Shown here: positions 9,546-17,707 of the stretch, piece after piece
Numbering within the stretch: position 1 is the stretch's first letter
Layout of the letters: every line of letters begins with the position of its first letter
Source of the DNA: Cyclobacterium marinum DSM 745
GTDB lineage: Bacteria; Bacteroidota; Bacteroidia; Cytophagales; Cyclobacteriaceae
Reading direction: 5' to 3'
DNA: 64,000 nucleotides
NCBI RefSeq assembly: GCF_000222485.1
Contig: NC_015914.1
Coordinates: 4,880,001-4,944,000, forward strand
Position numbers and translations under genes: made by a program
The notes under the pieces: model-generated
Told to the model about the DNA's origin: nothing
Databases searched by the model: none
The model's input: only the letters and a program-made list of their open reading frames with translations

Positions 9546-10244
9546 ATGAAACCAATTGTTCAAATTAGTTTAGACCTAACCAACATTGATGAAGCTTTAG
9601 AAACGGCTGCTCTAGCCATGCGTGCGGGAGTAGATTGGTTGGAAGCAGGAACCCCGTTAATATTGGCGGAAGGTCTTCATGGCGTCAGAAAACTTAGGGA
9701 AGCCTTTCCTAATACGCCTATTGTAGCAGATTTAAAAACCATGGATGGTGGATACCTTGAAGCTGAAATGATGGCCAAGGCAGGTGCTACCCATGTGGTG
9801 GTTATGGCTAGAGCCCATGAAGAAACCATCAAATGTGTGGTGCAAGCAGGGAAAGACCATGGTGCAAAAGTCATGGGGGATAATTTAGGTTGTCCGGATA
9901 TGGTGGCCGGAGCAAAATTCCTCGAAGATCATGGATGTGATTATATTGTCCATCACATTGGTTATGATGAAAGAAGGGGAATTGCTGCACAAGGCAAAAG
10001 AATGCCTAGTCCCCTAGACCAATTGGAAGAAATTGTAGCAGCTGTTAGTGTACCCGTTCAGGCGGTTGGTGGTTTAAGTTTAGAACAAGCCATTTCTACG
10101 CCTAAATATGGAGCACCACTTGTTGTGCTCGGAGCTCCTTTAACTATTGATGCAGATGCTTTTAAGACTGCTGATGGGGACCTGGAAGCTTCATTAAGAA
10201 AAATATGCGATGCCATCCATGCTTATGGAGATGTAAAAATATAA
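9546..10244 (+). CDS. HPS/KGPDC (orotidine-decarboxylase-like) aldolase/decarboxylase
   Basis: 232 residues, a single TIM barrel of the OMP-decarboxylase superfamily. The family signature D-x-K-x-x-D is at D62, K64 and D67 (ADLKTMDGG). The phosphate-binding end of the barrel is suggested by QAVGGLSLEQA and VVLGAPLT. Known relatives are 3-hexulose-6-phosphate synthase and 3-keto-L-gulonate-6-phosphate decarboxylase. Residues alone do not let me choose between them. It leads an operon with two dehydrogenases, an epimerase-like TIM barrel and a lactonase, which favours a decarboxylase in sugar-acid breakdown over formaldehyde fixation. Confidence 0.82.
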   Translation: MKPIVQISLDLTNIDEALETAALAMRAGVDWLEAGTPLILAEGLHGVRKLREAFPNTPIVADLKTMDGGYLEAEMMAKAGATHVVVMARAHEETIKCVVQAGKDHGAKVMGDNLGCPDMVAGAKFLEDHGCDYIVHHIGYDERRGIAAQGKRMPSPLDQLEEIVAAVSVPVQAVGGLSLEQAISTPKYGAPLVVLGAPLTIDADAFKTADGDLEASLRKICDAIHAYGDVKI

Positions 10245-10266
10245 TCAGAATTAAAAATATTAAATA

Positions 10267-11292
10267 ATGAAAGCAGCAGCTGTAGTAAATTATGCGGAAG
10301 CCAAAGGTTCCGTTGAAATAAGAGAAATTGAACAACCTGAAATAGGAGAGGGAGAAGTATTGTTAGAAGTGGCCAATGTTGGAGTCTGTGGCAGTGATCT
10401 GCATCAATGGACTTCAGACCACAGTTGGCCGGTAAATTATCCGGTGGTATTAGGCCATGAATTTGGAGGGAAAATTATAGAAGTAGGGCCTAGAGTAGAA
10501 GGTTGGAATGTTGGTGATAGGGTGGTAAGTGAAACTGCAGCCGTAATAGATCCATTAAATCCCATGAGTAGAATTGGGCTTTACAATTTAGACCCTACTC
10601 GAAAAGGTTTTGGATATGGAGTAAACGGTGCCATGACGAAGTATGTAAAAGTGCCGGCACGTTGTTTACATAATGTTCCTGACCAAGTGCCTTTTGAGGA
10701 AGCATGCCTGACTGAACCTTGTTGTGTGGCCTATAGCGCAGTAGTTGTCAATTCAAATATCAAGCCGGGAGACAGGGTTTTGGTAATTGGTCCGGGAACA
10801 ATTGGGATGTTGTGTGCAGTTATGGCTAAAATTAATGGTGCAGAAGTAGCAGTGGTAGGTTTAGAAGCTGATAGAGGAAGGCTAGAAATTGCCAAAAGCT
10901 ACGGCTGTGAAGCCATTATAGGTGATGCTACAGAATGGGCCAGAGAAAGGGATGGATTGGGTGCAGATTTAATAATAGATGCAGCTGGTGCCAGTATTAC
11001 CCTTAAAATCGCAATGAATTTAGTGAGGCCAAACGGACAAATTACCAAAGTTGGTTGGGGACCACAGCCTTGTAATTTTTCTTTGGATCCTATCGTACAG
11101 AAAAATGTAAGATTACAAGGAAGTTTTAGTCATAATTGGCCCATTTGGGAAAAAGTTATTGGCATGATGGGTTCAGGTACTTTGGATGTGAAGCCAATTA
11201 TCGGTGGTGTATGGCCTGTTACCTCTTGGTTAGAAGCTTTTGAGAAAATGCACCATGGTGAGGTGGTTAAAAGTGTGTTGAAACCCGTTTAA
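10267..11292 (+). CDS. Zinc-type medium-chain alcohol/polyol dehydrogenase
   Basis: 341 residues. The catalytic zinc ligands are visible: C41 in VGVCGSDLH and H64-E65 in LGHEFGG. The NAD(P)-binding Rossmann motif is VIGPGTIG near residue 175. The lobe that normally carries the four-cysteine structural zinc site has no CxxCxxC cluster and instead reads as a longer loop (about residues 92-118, with DPLNPMSR and GFGYG). It should oxidise a secondary alcohol of a sugar or sugar acid. It lies 22 bases after the decarboxylase-like gene and 2 bases before the SDR. Confidence 0.88.
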   Translation: MKAAAVVNYAEAKGSVEIREIEQPEIGEGEVLLEVANVGVCGSDLHQWTSDHSWPVNYPVVLGHEFGGKIIEVGPRVEGWNVGDRVVSETAAVIDPLNPMSRIGLYNLDPTRKGFGYGVNGAMTKYVKVPARCLHNVPDQVPFEEACLTEPCCVAYSAVVVNSNIKPGDRVLVIGPGTIGMLCAVMAKINGAEVAVVGLEADRGRLEIAKSYGCEAIIGDATEWARERDGLGADLIIDAAGASITLKIAMNLVRPNGQITKVGWGPQPCNFSLDPIVQKNVRLQGSFSHNWPIWEKVIGMMGSGTLDVKPIIGGVWPVTSWLEAFEKMHHGEVVKSVLKPV

Positions 11293-11294
11293 TC

Positions 11295-12086
11295 ATGCGC
11301 TTAAAAGATAAAGTAATTATCGTTACCGGCAGCACTACCGGTATAGGAAAGGCCATTGCATTAAAATGTGCCAAGGAAGGAGCCAAATTGGTTATCCATG
11401 GTTTGGAAGAAGAATGGGGACAGCAGGTTGTAGCATCCATTGGAGCGGACAAAGCAGTACTTCATATTGAAGATTTGCAAAAAGAAGGATGTGCTGAAAG
11501 ATTGGTCGATTTGGCAGTAAACACATTTGGTAAATTAGATGCTTTGGTAAATAATGCCGCTTGGGTAGTTTCTTCTGATTTTCAATCAGTGAATAGGCCG
11601 TTTTTGGAAAAGGTATTGTCAATCAACACCATCGCCCCCTTGCTTCTAATCAAGGCAGCTTTAAAGCAGATGGAACTTAATAGAGGAAACGTATTGAACA
11701 TAGGTTCAGTAAATGCTTGGAGTGGAGAGCCAAATTTGCTTGCCTACAGTATATCAAAAGGTGGATTGATGACCATGACCAGAAATCTTGGAGACAGTCT
11801 CTTTCGTGATCATGGTGTCAGGGTAAACCAAATAAACCCTGGTTGGGTTTTGACTGAAACTGAAAAACAAAGGAAAAAAGAACATGGGCTTTCGGACAAG
11901 TGGTTTGAAGACTTACCAAAAATGTATGCGCCCGCCGGAAGGATCATAGCTCCTGAAGAAATCGCTGCAGCAGCTATCTTCTGGTTATCAGATGAGTCCG
12001 GTCCTGTTAGCGGACAAGTAATGGAATTAGAGCAGTATCCTTTAATCGGGAGAAATGCACCCAAAGACACAAGTACAATAAATTAA
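11295..12086 (+). CDS. Short-chain dehydrogenase/reductase
   Basis: 263 residues, classical SDR. The cofactor motif TGSTTGIG is at 11-18, NNAAW is the NNAG-equivalent, and the catalytic pair is Y151 and K155 (YSISK). A basic residue at the coenzyme loop is not evident, so NAD(H) is more likely than NADP(H). The start is 2 bases after the previous stop, so it is translationally linked to the zinc-type dehydrogenase. Two dehydrogenases in tandem suggest sequential oxidations, or an oxidation-reduction epimerisation, of one sugar-derived substrate. Confidence 0.9.
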   Translation: MRLKDKVIIVTGSTTGIGKAIALKCAKEGAKLVIHGLEEEWGQQVVASIGADKAVLHIEDLQKEGCAERLVDLAVNTFGKLDALVNNAAWVVSSDFQSVNRPFLEKVLSINTIAPLLLIKAALKQMELNRGNVLNIGSVNAWSGEPNLLAYSISKGGLMTMTRNLGDSLFRDHGVRVNQINPGWVLTETEKQRKKEHGLSDKWFEDLPKMYAPAGRIIAPEEIAAAAIFWLSDESGPVSGQVMELEQYPLIGRNAPKDTSTIN

Positions 12087-12108
12087 AATAACTATTGAAA
12101 TTTAAAAT

Positions 12109-12996
12109 ATGCCTAAATTAGCAGCATTCCCCAAAGCCTTTATGCAGGCACTCTGCAAAGATGGAACAATGAAACTTGAAGAGTGGATACAATTGGCTTC
12201 TACTTTGGAAGTAGAGGGGCTGGAGTGGTACGCAGGTTTTCTGGATATGGAAGACGAATCCAAGTGGCCTACCTATAGAAAAATGGTGGAGGATACAGGT
12301 AAAGTTATTCCCATGATGTGTTGTTCACCGGACTTTACGCATCCCGACAAATCTTTCCGTGACAAAGAAATTGCAAAGCAAAAACACTGGATAGACATGA
12401 CCCACATTTTAGGAGGGTCTTATTGTAGGGTATTGTCCGGACAAAAAAGGCCTGAATTGACTTTAGATGAAGGTGTAAAATTGGCTGCAGATTCAATTAT
12501 GGCTTGTATTCCCTATGCACAAGAAAGGGGAATTACCCTGATTCTTGAAAATCACTATAAGGATGATTTTTGGGAATACCCTGAATTTGCTCAGCAAATG
12601 GACGTTTTTTGTAAATTGGTGGATAGCATAGATCATCCGAATTTTGGTGTAAATTATGATCCTAGTAATACCTTTCTAGCAGGAGAAGACCCTATCGAAT
12701 TATTGAAAAGGGTTTCTAAAAGAGTGGTTACCATGCATGCAAGTGACCGCTATTTAAAAACTGGAACCATTGATGATTTAAGAAAGGAAGAAGGTGGAGC
12801 TGTAGGATATGCCAAGAGGTTGAGTCATGGTGAAATCGGGAAAGGGTTGAATGATTATGATGCCATTTTTACTGAATTAAAAAGTGTCGGGTTTGATAGT
12901 TGGATCAGTATTGAAGATGGTGTAGACGGCATGGATCAATTGGAAAGAAGCGTAGCTTTCTTACAAAAGAAAATAGCTGTTTACTGGCCTAAATAA
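12109..12996 (+). CDS. Sugar phosphate isomerase/epimerase-like TIM barrel
   Basis: 295 residues of the AP-endonuclease-2/xylose-isomerase-like barrel. Likely metal ligands are the Glu in LILENHYKD, the Asp in NYDPSNTF, the His in VTMHASDRY and the Glu in ISIEDGVDG, the usual E-D-H-E layout. Relatives act as keto-sugar 3-epimerases, sugar-acid isomerases or dehydratases. No signal peptide, so it is cytoplasmic. It is fourth in the operon and would reshape the carbon skeleton between the dehydrogenase and decarboxylase steps. Confidence 0.85.
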   Translation: MPKLAAFPKAFMQALCKDGTMKLEEWIQLASTLEVEGLEWYAGFLDMEDESKWPTYRKMVEDTGKVIPMMCCSPDFTHPDKSFRDKEIAKQKHWIDMTHILGGSYCRVLSGQKRPELTLDEGVKLAADSIMACIPYAQERGITLILENHYKDDFWEYPEFAQQMDVFCKLVDSIDHPNFGVNYDPSNTFLAGEDPIELLKRVSKRVVTMHASDRYLKTGTIDDLRKEEGGAVGYAKRLSHGEIGKGLNDYDAIFTELKSVGFDSWISIEDGVDGMDQLERSVAFLQKKIAVYWPK

Positions 12997-13006
12997 TTCA
13001 TTAAAT

Positions 13007-13033
13007 AATCCGTGCAATTTGATTGCACGGATT
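13007..13033 (+). other. Perfect intercistronic hairpin
   Basis: An 11-bp perfect stem (AATCCGTGCAA, 5-base loop, TTGCACGGATT) lies between the epimerase stop and the TTG start of the next gene, ending 14 bases before that start. There is no proper T-run, so it may be an mRNA stability or partial-termination element rather than a full terminator. Confidence 0.7.
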
Positions 13034-13047
13034 AAAATATTTTAGAT

Positions 13048-13920
13048 TTGGAAGCGAAATTATTATTAAATGCTCAATGTGTTTTGGCTGAGAGCCCAAC
13101 TTGGTTGGATGATCCCGGCTGTTACCTTTGGGTGGATATAGAAAAAGGCCATTTATACCAGCTAATACCTGAAGAGCCTGGTGTTAAAAAATGGTCTTTT
13201 CCTCATAGGATTAGCCTAGTAGTCCCTGATGGCAAAGGTAACTTTATCTTGGCATTGGATGCAAAATTGGCTGTTTTTGATCCCAAAACAGAGAAGTTTG
13301 ACTGGCTATGTATCATTGAAAGTGACCAGCCTGATAATCGTTGTAACGATGGAGCTTGTGACAGTGAGGGAAGGCTTTGGGTTGGCACCATGAGTACAAA
13401 ATTTACAGAGAAGGCCGGTGCCTTGTATTGTGTTGAAAAAGACCTAACAGTAAATAAAAAAGTGGAGGGTGTCACTATTTCTAATGGAATTTGCTGGTCC
13501 TTGGATCACAAAACCATGTATTTCATTGACAGTCCTACAAGAGAAATAAAGGCCTTTGCTTATGAGTCAAGTACAGGGGAAATTGAATTTAAAAGAGTAG
13601 TTGTAAAAGTTCCTGAAGAACTTGGTACACCTGACGGTATGTGCATGGACGAGAATGGAAAGCTTTGGGTGGCACATTATGGTGGATTTGGTGTGTATCA
13701 ATGGGATCCGGAAACCGGAGAACAACTAGATAAAATTGAGGTTCCTGCCCCTCATGTCACTTCTTGTGCATTTGGTGGAAAAGATCGAAAAGAATTATTG
13801 ATTACCACAGCTCAGGAAAATATGAGTCCTCAAATGTTGGAAAAGTATCCGTTAAGTGGAGGTGTTTTTACCTGCAATATGCCGGTAGGTGGTGCCAAAG
13901 TTTTTGGTGTTCAATTTTAA
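13048..13920 (+). CDS. SMP-30/gluconolactonase-family lactonase (cytoplasmic), TTG start
   Basis: 290 residues. The six-bladed propeller family is clear from LAESPTWLDD (metal-ligand Glu), RCNDGACDSEGRLWVGTM, TISNGICWS, and LGTPDGMCMD with ENGKLWVAHY. Length matches regucalcin/gluconolactonase proteins. There is no signal peptide, unlike the lipoprotein paralogue at 6533. The only start that keeps the first blade is TTG at 13048; no in-frame ATG lies nearby. A hairpin just upstream may control this start. It would hydrolyse a lactone formed by one of the operon's dehydrogenases. Confidence 0.87.
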   Translation: MEAKLLLNAQCVLAESPTWLDDPGCYLWVDIEKGHLYQLIPEEPGVKKWSFPHRISLVVPDGKGNFILALDAKLAVFDPKTEKFDWLCIIESDQPDNRCNDGACDSEGRLWVGTMSTKFTEKAGALYCVEKDLTVNKKVEGVTISNGICWSLDHKTMYFIDSPTREIKAFAYESSTGEIEFKRVVVKVPEELGTPDGMCMDENGKLWVAHYGGFGVYQWDPETGEQLDKIEVPAPHVTSCAFGGKDRKELLITTAQENMSPQMLEKYPLSGGVFTCNMPVGGAKVFGVQF

Positions 13921-13938
13921 ATCCACAAAGAGAGAGAT

Positions 13939-13981
13939 AAAAAAAATGATCAAGTGAAAAGTTCTCTTGATCATTTTTTTT
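13939..13981 (+). terminator. Rho-independent terminator of the sugar-acid operon
   Basis: An A-rich left arm ending AATGATCAAG pairs with CTTGATCATT and is followed by a run of T on the plus strand, about 20 bases after the stop at 13920. It closes the five-gene operon. Confidence 0.82.
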
Positions 13982-14697
13982 CCGTCTTATTTTTAACTTG
14001 TATTAAGTAATAGGATTCGTAATGTATATTTCTAACTTTCACTGTGAAAATTGAAATTGTAATAAAATTTGGTTATTCAGAGATGTTAACCCAGCGCCGC
14101 TAAGGTGAACCTGCCTGCCTACAGGCGAGATGAAGACCGGATGCCTAGTGGTTGATTAAAAAGCGATCTTTTATATGTTAGAGGAGTTTTTGATGTCTAG
14201 GAATTCTTTAGAGTCATATTAATGTAAAATCGTTAAATGTAAATTTCACACGAATATATCTAATATAAACTATTGCATAGAAATAATGAAGCCTCGCTTT
14301 TGCCAACCCTGGAGGGCTAACAGGAATTATTTTTCAGGGCTTAATAAAATGTATTTTTAGCGCTATGAGTTTCTTATTACAATGGGTGAATTTTAGCATT
14401 CGTTGGTAAGGTACCTAAGGTAAAAGGAGTGTTTAGCAGATTCTATCCTTATTTTTTATGTTGATATGGAATGATTTGGGAAGGTTGTAAAGCTTTTGAT
14501 TTATGGGTAAAGTGCAAGTCTATTATCAATTGGTATAAATATATTATTTTTTACCCAAACCAAACAAGTACAAATATTTATTTATCAAATGCCATACCTT
14601 TTGATATAAAAATTGTTTGAAGTTGATGAGACATATTGTATTTTACGCAATATTCATTATTCTATAGGACCGGTTGGTCTCAAAACAGTTACAAACT
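13982..14697. other. Long spacer with a GC-rich palindromic patch, no gene seen
   Basis: About 700 bases, mostly AT-rich. A patch at about 14090-14160 is much richer in GC and contains GCCTG-CCTA-CAGGC (near 14115-14128), which resembles the short CCTGCC-type palindromes scattered in Bacteroidetes spacers. I saw no open frame with coding character. The promoter of the operon starting at 14698 should lie in the last 200 bases, but none is clear. Confidence 0.5.
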
Positions 14698-15996
14698 ATG
14701 GAGCAAAATAATAAGAATCGACGATCATTTTTAAAATCTACAGGTACTGCAATAGTTGCCGGAACAGTATTACCATTTGGATTCAATATCAGAGATGGAT
14801 TTGCCGGCCAAAAGGCAAAGCTTAAGGTAGGTCTTATTGGATGTGGAGGAAGAGGAACTGGAGCAGCTGCACAGGCTTTAAAAGCGGATAAAGATGCTGA
14901 GCTTACTGCCATGGGAGATATTTTTTCGGATTATTTAGAGGAATCTTACCAGTCTCTTAAAAAGATTAATCCTGAACAAGTAAAAGTGGATGAAGCGCAT
15001 AAATTTATAGGTTTTGATGCCATCCAACAAGTTATTGACTCGGGCGTGGATGTAGTTATTTTAACCACACCTCCTGCTTTTAGGCCATCTCATTTTAAAG
15101 CTGCCGTAGAAGCGGGGAAACATGTTTTTTGTGAAAAACCGGTGGCAGTTGATGCACCGGGTGTAAGAAGTGTATTAGAGTCAGCAAGAATGGCCAAGGA
15201 AAAGGGCTTATCAGTGGTGTCAGGTTTCACCTTCAGGTATGATTTCCCTAAAAGGGCTATTTTTGAAAGAATTAAAGGAGGTGAAATTGGAGAGATAACG
15301 GATGTATTTACTGCAAGAAATGGTGGTGGACTTTGGTATAAGGAACGCCAAGACAGTTGGACTGAAATGGAGTATCAACTCAGAAATTGGTATTATTATG
15401 ATTGGTTATCCGGAGATTATATTGTAGAGATGATGGTCCATAGTTTGGACTTAATGTCTTGGGCATTTGGCGACCGTTTGCCAATTCAAGTAACAGCAAC
15501 TGGAGGGAGACAAGCCAGAACGGAAGAAAAGTGGGGGAATATTTATGACCATTTTGCAGTAGAATACGAATATGAAAACAACCTTAAGGGGGTGCATTTC
15601 AGCAGACAGCAAAAAGGATGCTCAAATACAAATAAAGTCAATATCACAGGAACAGAAGGCTTTGCTACAATTGATGTGGGGAAAAGGGTTCATGCAACAA
15701 TGGGCAGTGAACGTTGGGATTATGATGGGCCATCTAACAATCCTTATGAAACCCAACATGAAGAGTTATTTGCTTCCATAAGGTCAGGTGAAGCGATGAA
15801 TGAAGGTGAATTGATGGCCAATAGCACCATGCTAGCCATCATAGGTAGAATGGCAGGTTACAGTGGCCAAACCATTACTTGGGAAGAGGCAATGAAGAGT
15901 GAAGTGAAGCTTGGACCTGCAGCAGCTGATTACAGATGGGATCTGGTAGTTGATGTGCCACAAGTTGCCATTCCCGGAATCACCAAAGCGGTCTAA
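14698..15996 (+). CDS. Tat-exported Gfo/Idh/MocA-family oxidoreductase
   Basis: 432 residues from the ATG at 14698; a TTG 24 bases upstream is in frame but less likely. The N-terminus has a twin-arginine signal (RRSFLK followed by a hydrophobic stretch). The NAD(P)-binding motif is GLIGCGGRG, and the family's EKP motif appears as VFCEKPVAVD. The C-terminal substrate domain includes DYIVEMMVHSLDLMSW, whose His may be catalytic. Tat export with bound cofactor suggests periplasmic oxidation of a sugar or glycoside. It begins a seven-gene same-strand set with DUF1080, PhyH and cytochrome-type genes. Confidence 0.9.
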   Translation: MEQNNKNRRSFLKSTGTAIVAGTVLPFGFNIRDGFAGQKAKLKVGLIGCGGRGTGAAAQALKADKDAELTAMGDIFSDYLEESYQSLKKINPEQVKVDEAHKFIGFDAIQQVIDSGVDVVILTTPPAFRPSHFKAAVEAGKHVFCEKPVAVDAPGVRSVLESARMAKEKGLSVVSGFTFRYDFPKRAIFERIKGGEIGEITDVFTARNGGGLWYKERQDSWTEMEYQLRNWYYYDWLSGDYIVEMMVHSLDLMSWAFGDRLPIQVTATGGRQARTEEKWGNIYDHFAVEYEYENNLKGVHFSRQQKGCSNTNKVNITGTEGFATIDVGKRVHATMGSERWDYDGPSNNPYETQHEELFASIRSGEAMNEGELMANSTMLAIIGRMAGYSGQTITWEEAMKSEVKLGPAAADYRWDLVVDVPQVAIPGITKAV

Positions 15997-16022
15997 AACT
16001 TCACCCTATTAAAAATTAACTA

Positions 16023-16784
16023 ATGAGGACTATTTATAAGATTTTTGCTATTCTATTCTTTATGAGTTTCTTCTTGGAGTCTTCAGTGGCGCAAGAAAAG
16101 CTATTTAAATTTGGGGTCCAACAAGACCTTAGCGCCTTGATTCAGGGTAAAAAAGACAAGGGCAAAGCTATCAATTGGATTGATGTAAATACAGGGAAGG
16201 ATACTTGGCGTTTTGAGGGAGATGAATTGATTTGTGAGGGTTTACCTATAGGGGTAATTCGTTCTGAAAACCAATACGAAAATTTCATCATGTATGTGGA
16301 ATGGAAACACATGTCTGATGGAGGCAATTCCGGAACATTTGTATGGTCCGATGCCACTCCCGGTCCCAATGATCTTCCCAATGGAGTGGAAGTGCAAATG
16401 CTCGAATTAGATTGGGTAAATCAACATAAAAATGAAAAAGGTGAATTACCCCCAATTGCATATGTACATGGTGAGTTGTTTGGGGTAGGTGGGGTAGAAA
16501 CCGTGCCGGACACTCCTAGAGGTACCCGTAGTAAATCTATTGAAAACAGGTGTTTAGGAAAAGGGCTTTGGAATACCTATGTGGTGGTATGTATAGATGG
16601 AGTGATCAAACTTTCAGTGAATGGTAAATTTGTGAACGGTATCAGCAAGTCCAGTCAAAAAAAGGGGTATATCTGTCTTGAGTCTGAAGGAGCGCCTATT
16701 CATTTTAGAAATTTGACTGTAACTGAATTACCACCGGGAGTGACCTCAGCAGAGCAGATCGCCCCTTTATTGCCAAACCCATAA
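16023..16784 (+). CDS. Secreted DUF1080 (3-keto-disaccharide hydrolase-like) protein
   Basis: 253 residues with an N-terminal signal peptide (about 1-23, ending SVAQ). The rest is one DUF1080 concanavalin-like sandwich: [12 protein letters not shown], a Y-x-N-F-x-x-x-x-E-W-x-H strand, GNSGTFVW and EVQMLELDW. Members of this family have been shown to cleave 3-keto-glycosides. It follows the Tat-exported oxidoreductase by 26 bases, which could supply the 3-keto substrate. A second, different DUF1080 protein occurs at 20856. Confidence 0.9.
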   Translation: MRTIYKIFAILFFMSFFLESSVAQEKLFKFGVQQDLSALIQGKKDKGKAINWIDVNTGKDTWRFEGDELICEGLPIGVIRSENQYENFIMYVEWKHMSDGGNSGTFVWSDATPGPNDLPNGVEVQMLELDWVNQHKNEKGELPPIAYVHGELFGVGGVETVPDTPRGTRSKSIENRCLGKGLWNTYVVVCIDGVIKLSVNGKFVNGISKSSQKKGYICLESEGAPIHFRNLTVTELPPGVTSAEQIAPLLPNP

Positions 16785-16808
16785 ACAAATAATTAAATTT
16801 TATTACCA

Positions 16809-17690
16809 ATGATAAGTGATTTATCAAAAGTTCATGCATTGATATCAGATCTTTTTGAATGGCCAAAAAATGAAAAAGATTGGGATCAGTATAGATTAAC
16901 GGGAGAACAAATTGCCTTTTTCCATGAAAATGGCTATCTGCCTAATATTAAATTGTTAGCGCATTGGCAAGTAGCGCGACTAAACGAAGAATTAGAAAGT
17001 ATTACAGATCCCAATCAACCGGGAATGGATTTGTTTTACGAATTTGTTTCAAATGAATCAGCTAATCCTGATACTGTTTTATTCCATTCATTGGGACATT
17101 GGAGGGTTAAAGAAGGGTTTCATGATATTTTATGGAATCCTGCCTTTGTCATGGCTGCCAGCCAACTGTTGGGAAATAATTCTGTACGATTTTGGCATGA
17201 TCAATTGTTTTGTAAGCCGGCCAAGCATGGAGGTGTGGTGGCATGGCATCAGGATTACTCCTATTGGACAAGATCTGTTCCTATGCAACATTTGACTTGT
17301 TGGGTTGGATTGGATGACGTAGATATAGACAATGGTTGTCTTTACTATGTTCCTAAAAGTCATAATTGGGGTTTATTAGATAAACCTGAATTGGCTGGAG
17401 ATATGGAAGGTTTAATGGAATACCTCACCGAAGAGCAGAAAAAAGAATTTAAACCTGTACCAATCGAAATGGAAAGAGGCTATGGTACTTTTCATCATCC
17501 TTTGATGGTACATGGCTCCTATGAGAACAAGTCAGAAAGATCTAGAAGGGCCTTTGTACTTAATGTATTTGCCGATGGAACCAAGTCAAATACGGATCAA
17601 GAGCTATTAAAAGGAGTGCCTGTGTTTTCTCCGGGCGAAAAATTGGAAGGTCAATTTTTCCCTATGCTTATTGATAGAAATAAGCATTAA
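16809..17690 (+). CDS. Phytanoyl-CoA dioxygenase (PhyH) family protein
   Basis: 293 residues, Fe(II)/2-oxoglutarate oxygenase fold. The metal triad is H147-x-D149 (AWHQDYSYW) and H235 (MVHGSYENKS), with Arg residues ten positions later (SERSRRAF) suited to bind 2-oxoglutarate. No signal peptide, so it is cytoplasmic. Family members hydroxylate diverse small molecules; the substrate is not evident. Being embedded in a sugar-oxidation cluster is common for PhyH genes in Bacteroidetes and Planctomycetes. Confidence 0.88.
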   Translation: MISDLSKVHALISDLFEWPKNEKDWDQYRLTGEQIAFFHENGYLPNIKLLAHWQVARLNEELESITDPNQPGMDLFYEFVSNESANPDTVLFHSLGHWRVKEGFHDILWNPAFVMAASQLLGNNSVRFWHDQLFCKPAKHGGVVAWHQDYSYWTRSVPMQHLTCWVGLDDVDIDNGCLYYVPKSHNWGLLDKPELAGDMEGLMEYLTEEQKKEFKPVPIEMERGYGTFHHPLMVHGSYENKSERSRRAFVLNVFADGTKSNTDQELLKGVPVFSPGEKLEGQFFPMLIDRNKH

Positions 17691-17707
17691 CATTGACTCC
17701 TTGATTC

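Noticed and set aside
14090..14160. The GC-rich patch as a small RNA gene
   Set aside because: It has only a short palindrome, no promoter or terminator, and no resemblance to a known RNA.
14674..14697. Longer start of the Tat oxidoreductase at TTG 14674
   Set aside because: The ATG at 14698 places the twin-arginine motif at the usual distance from the N-terminus.
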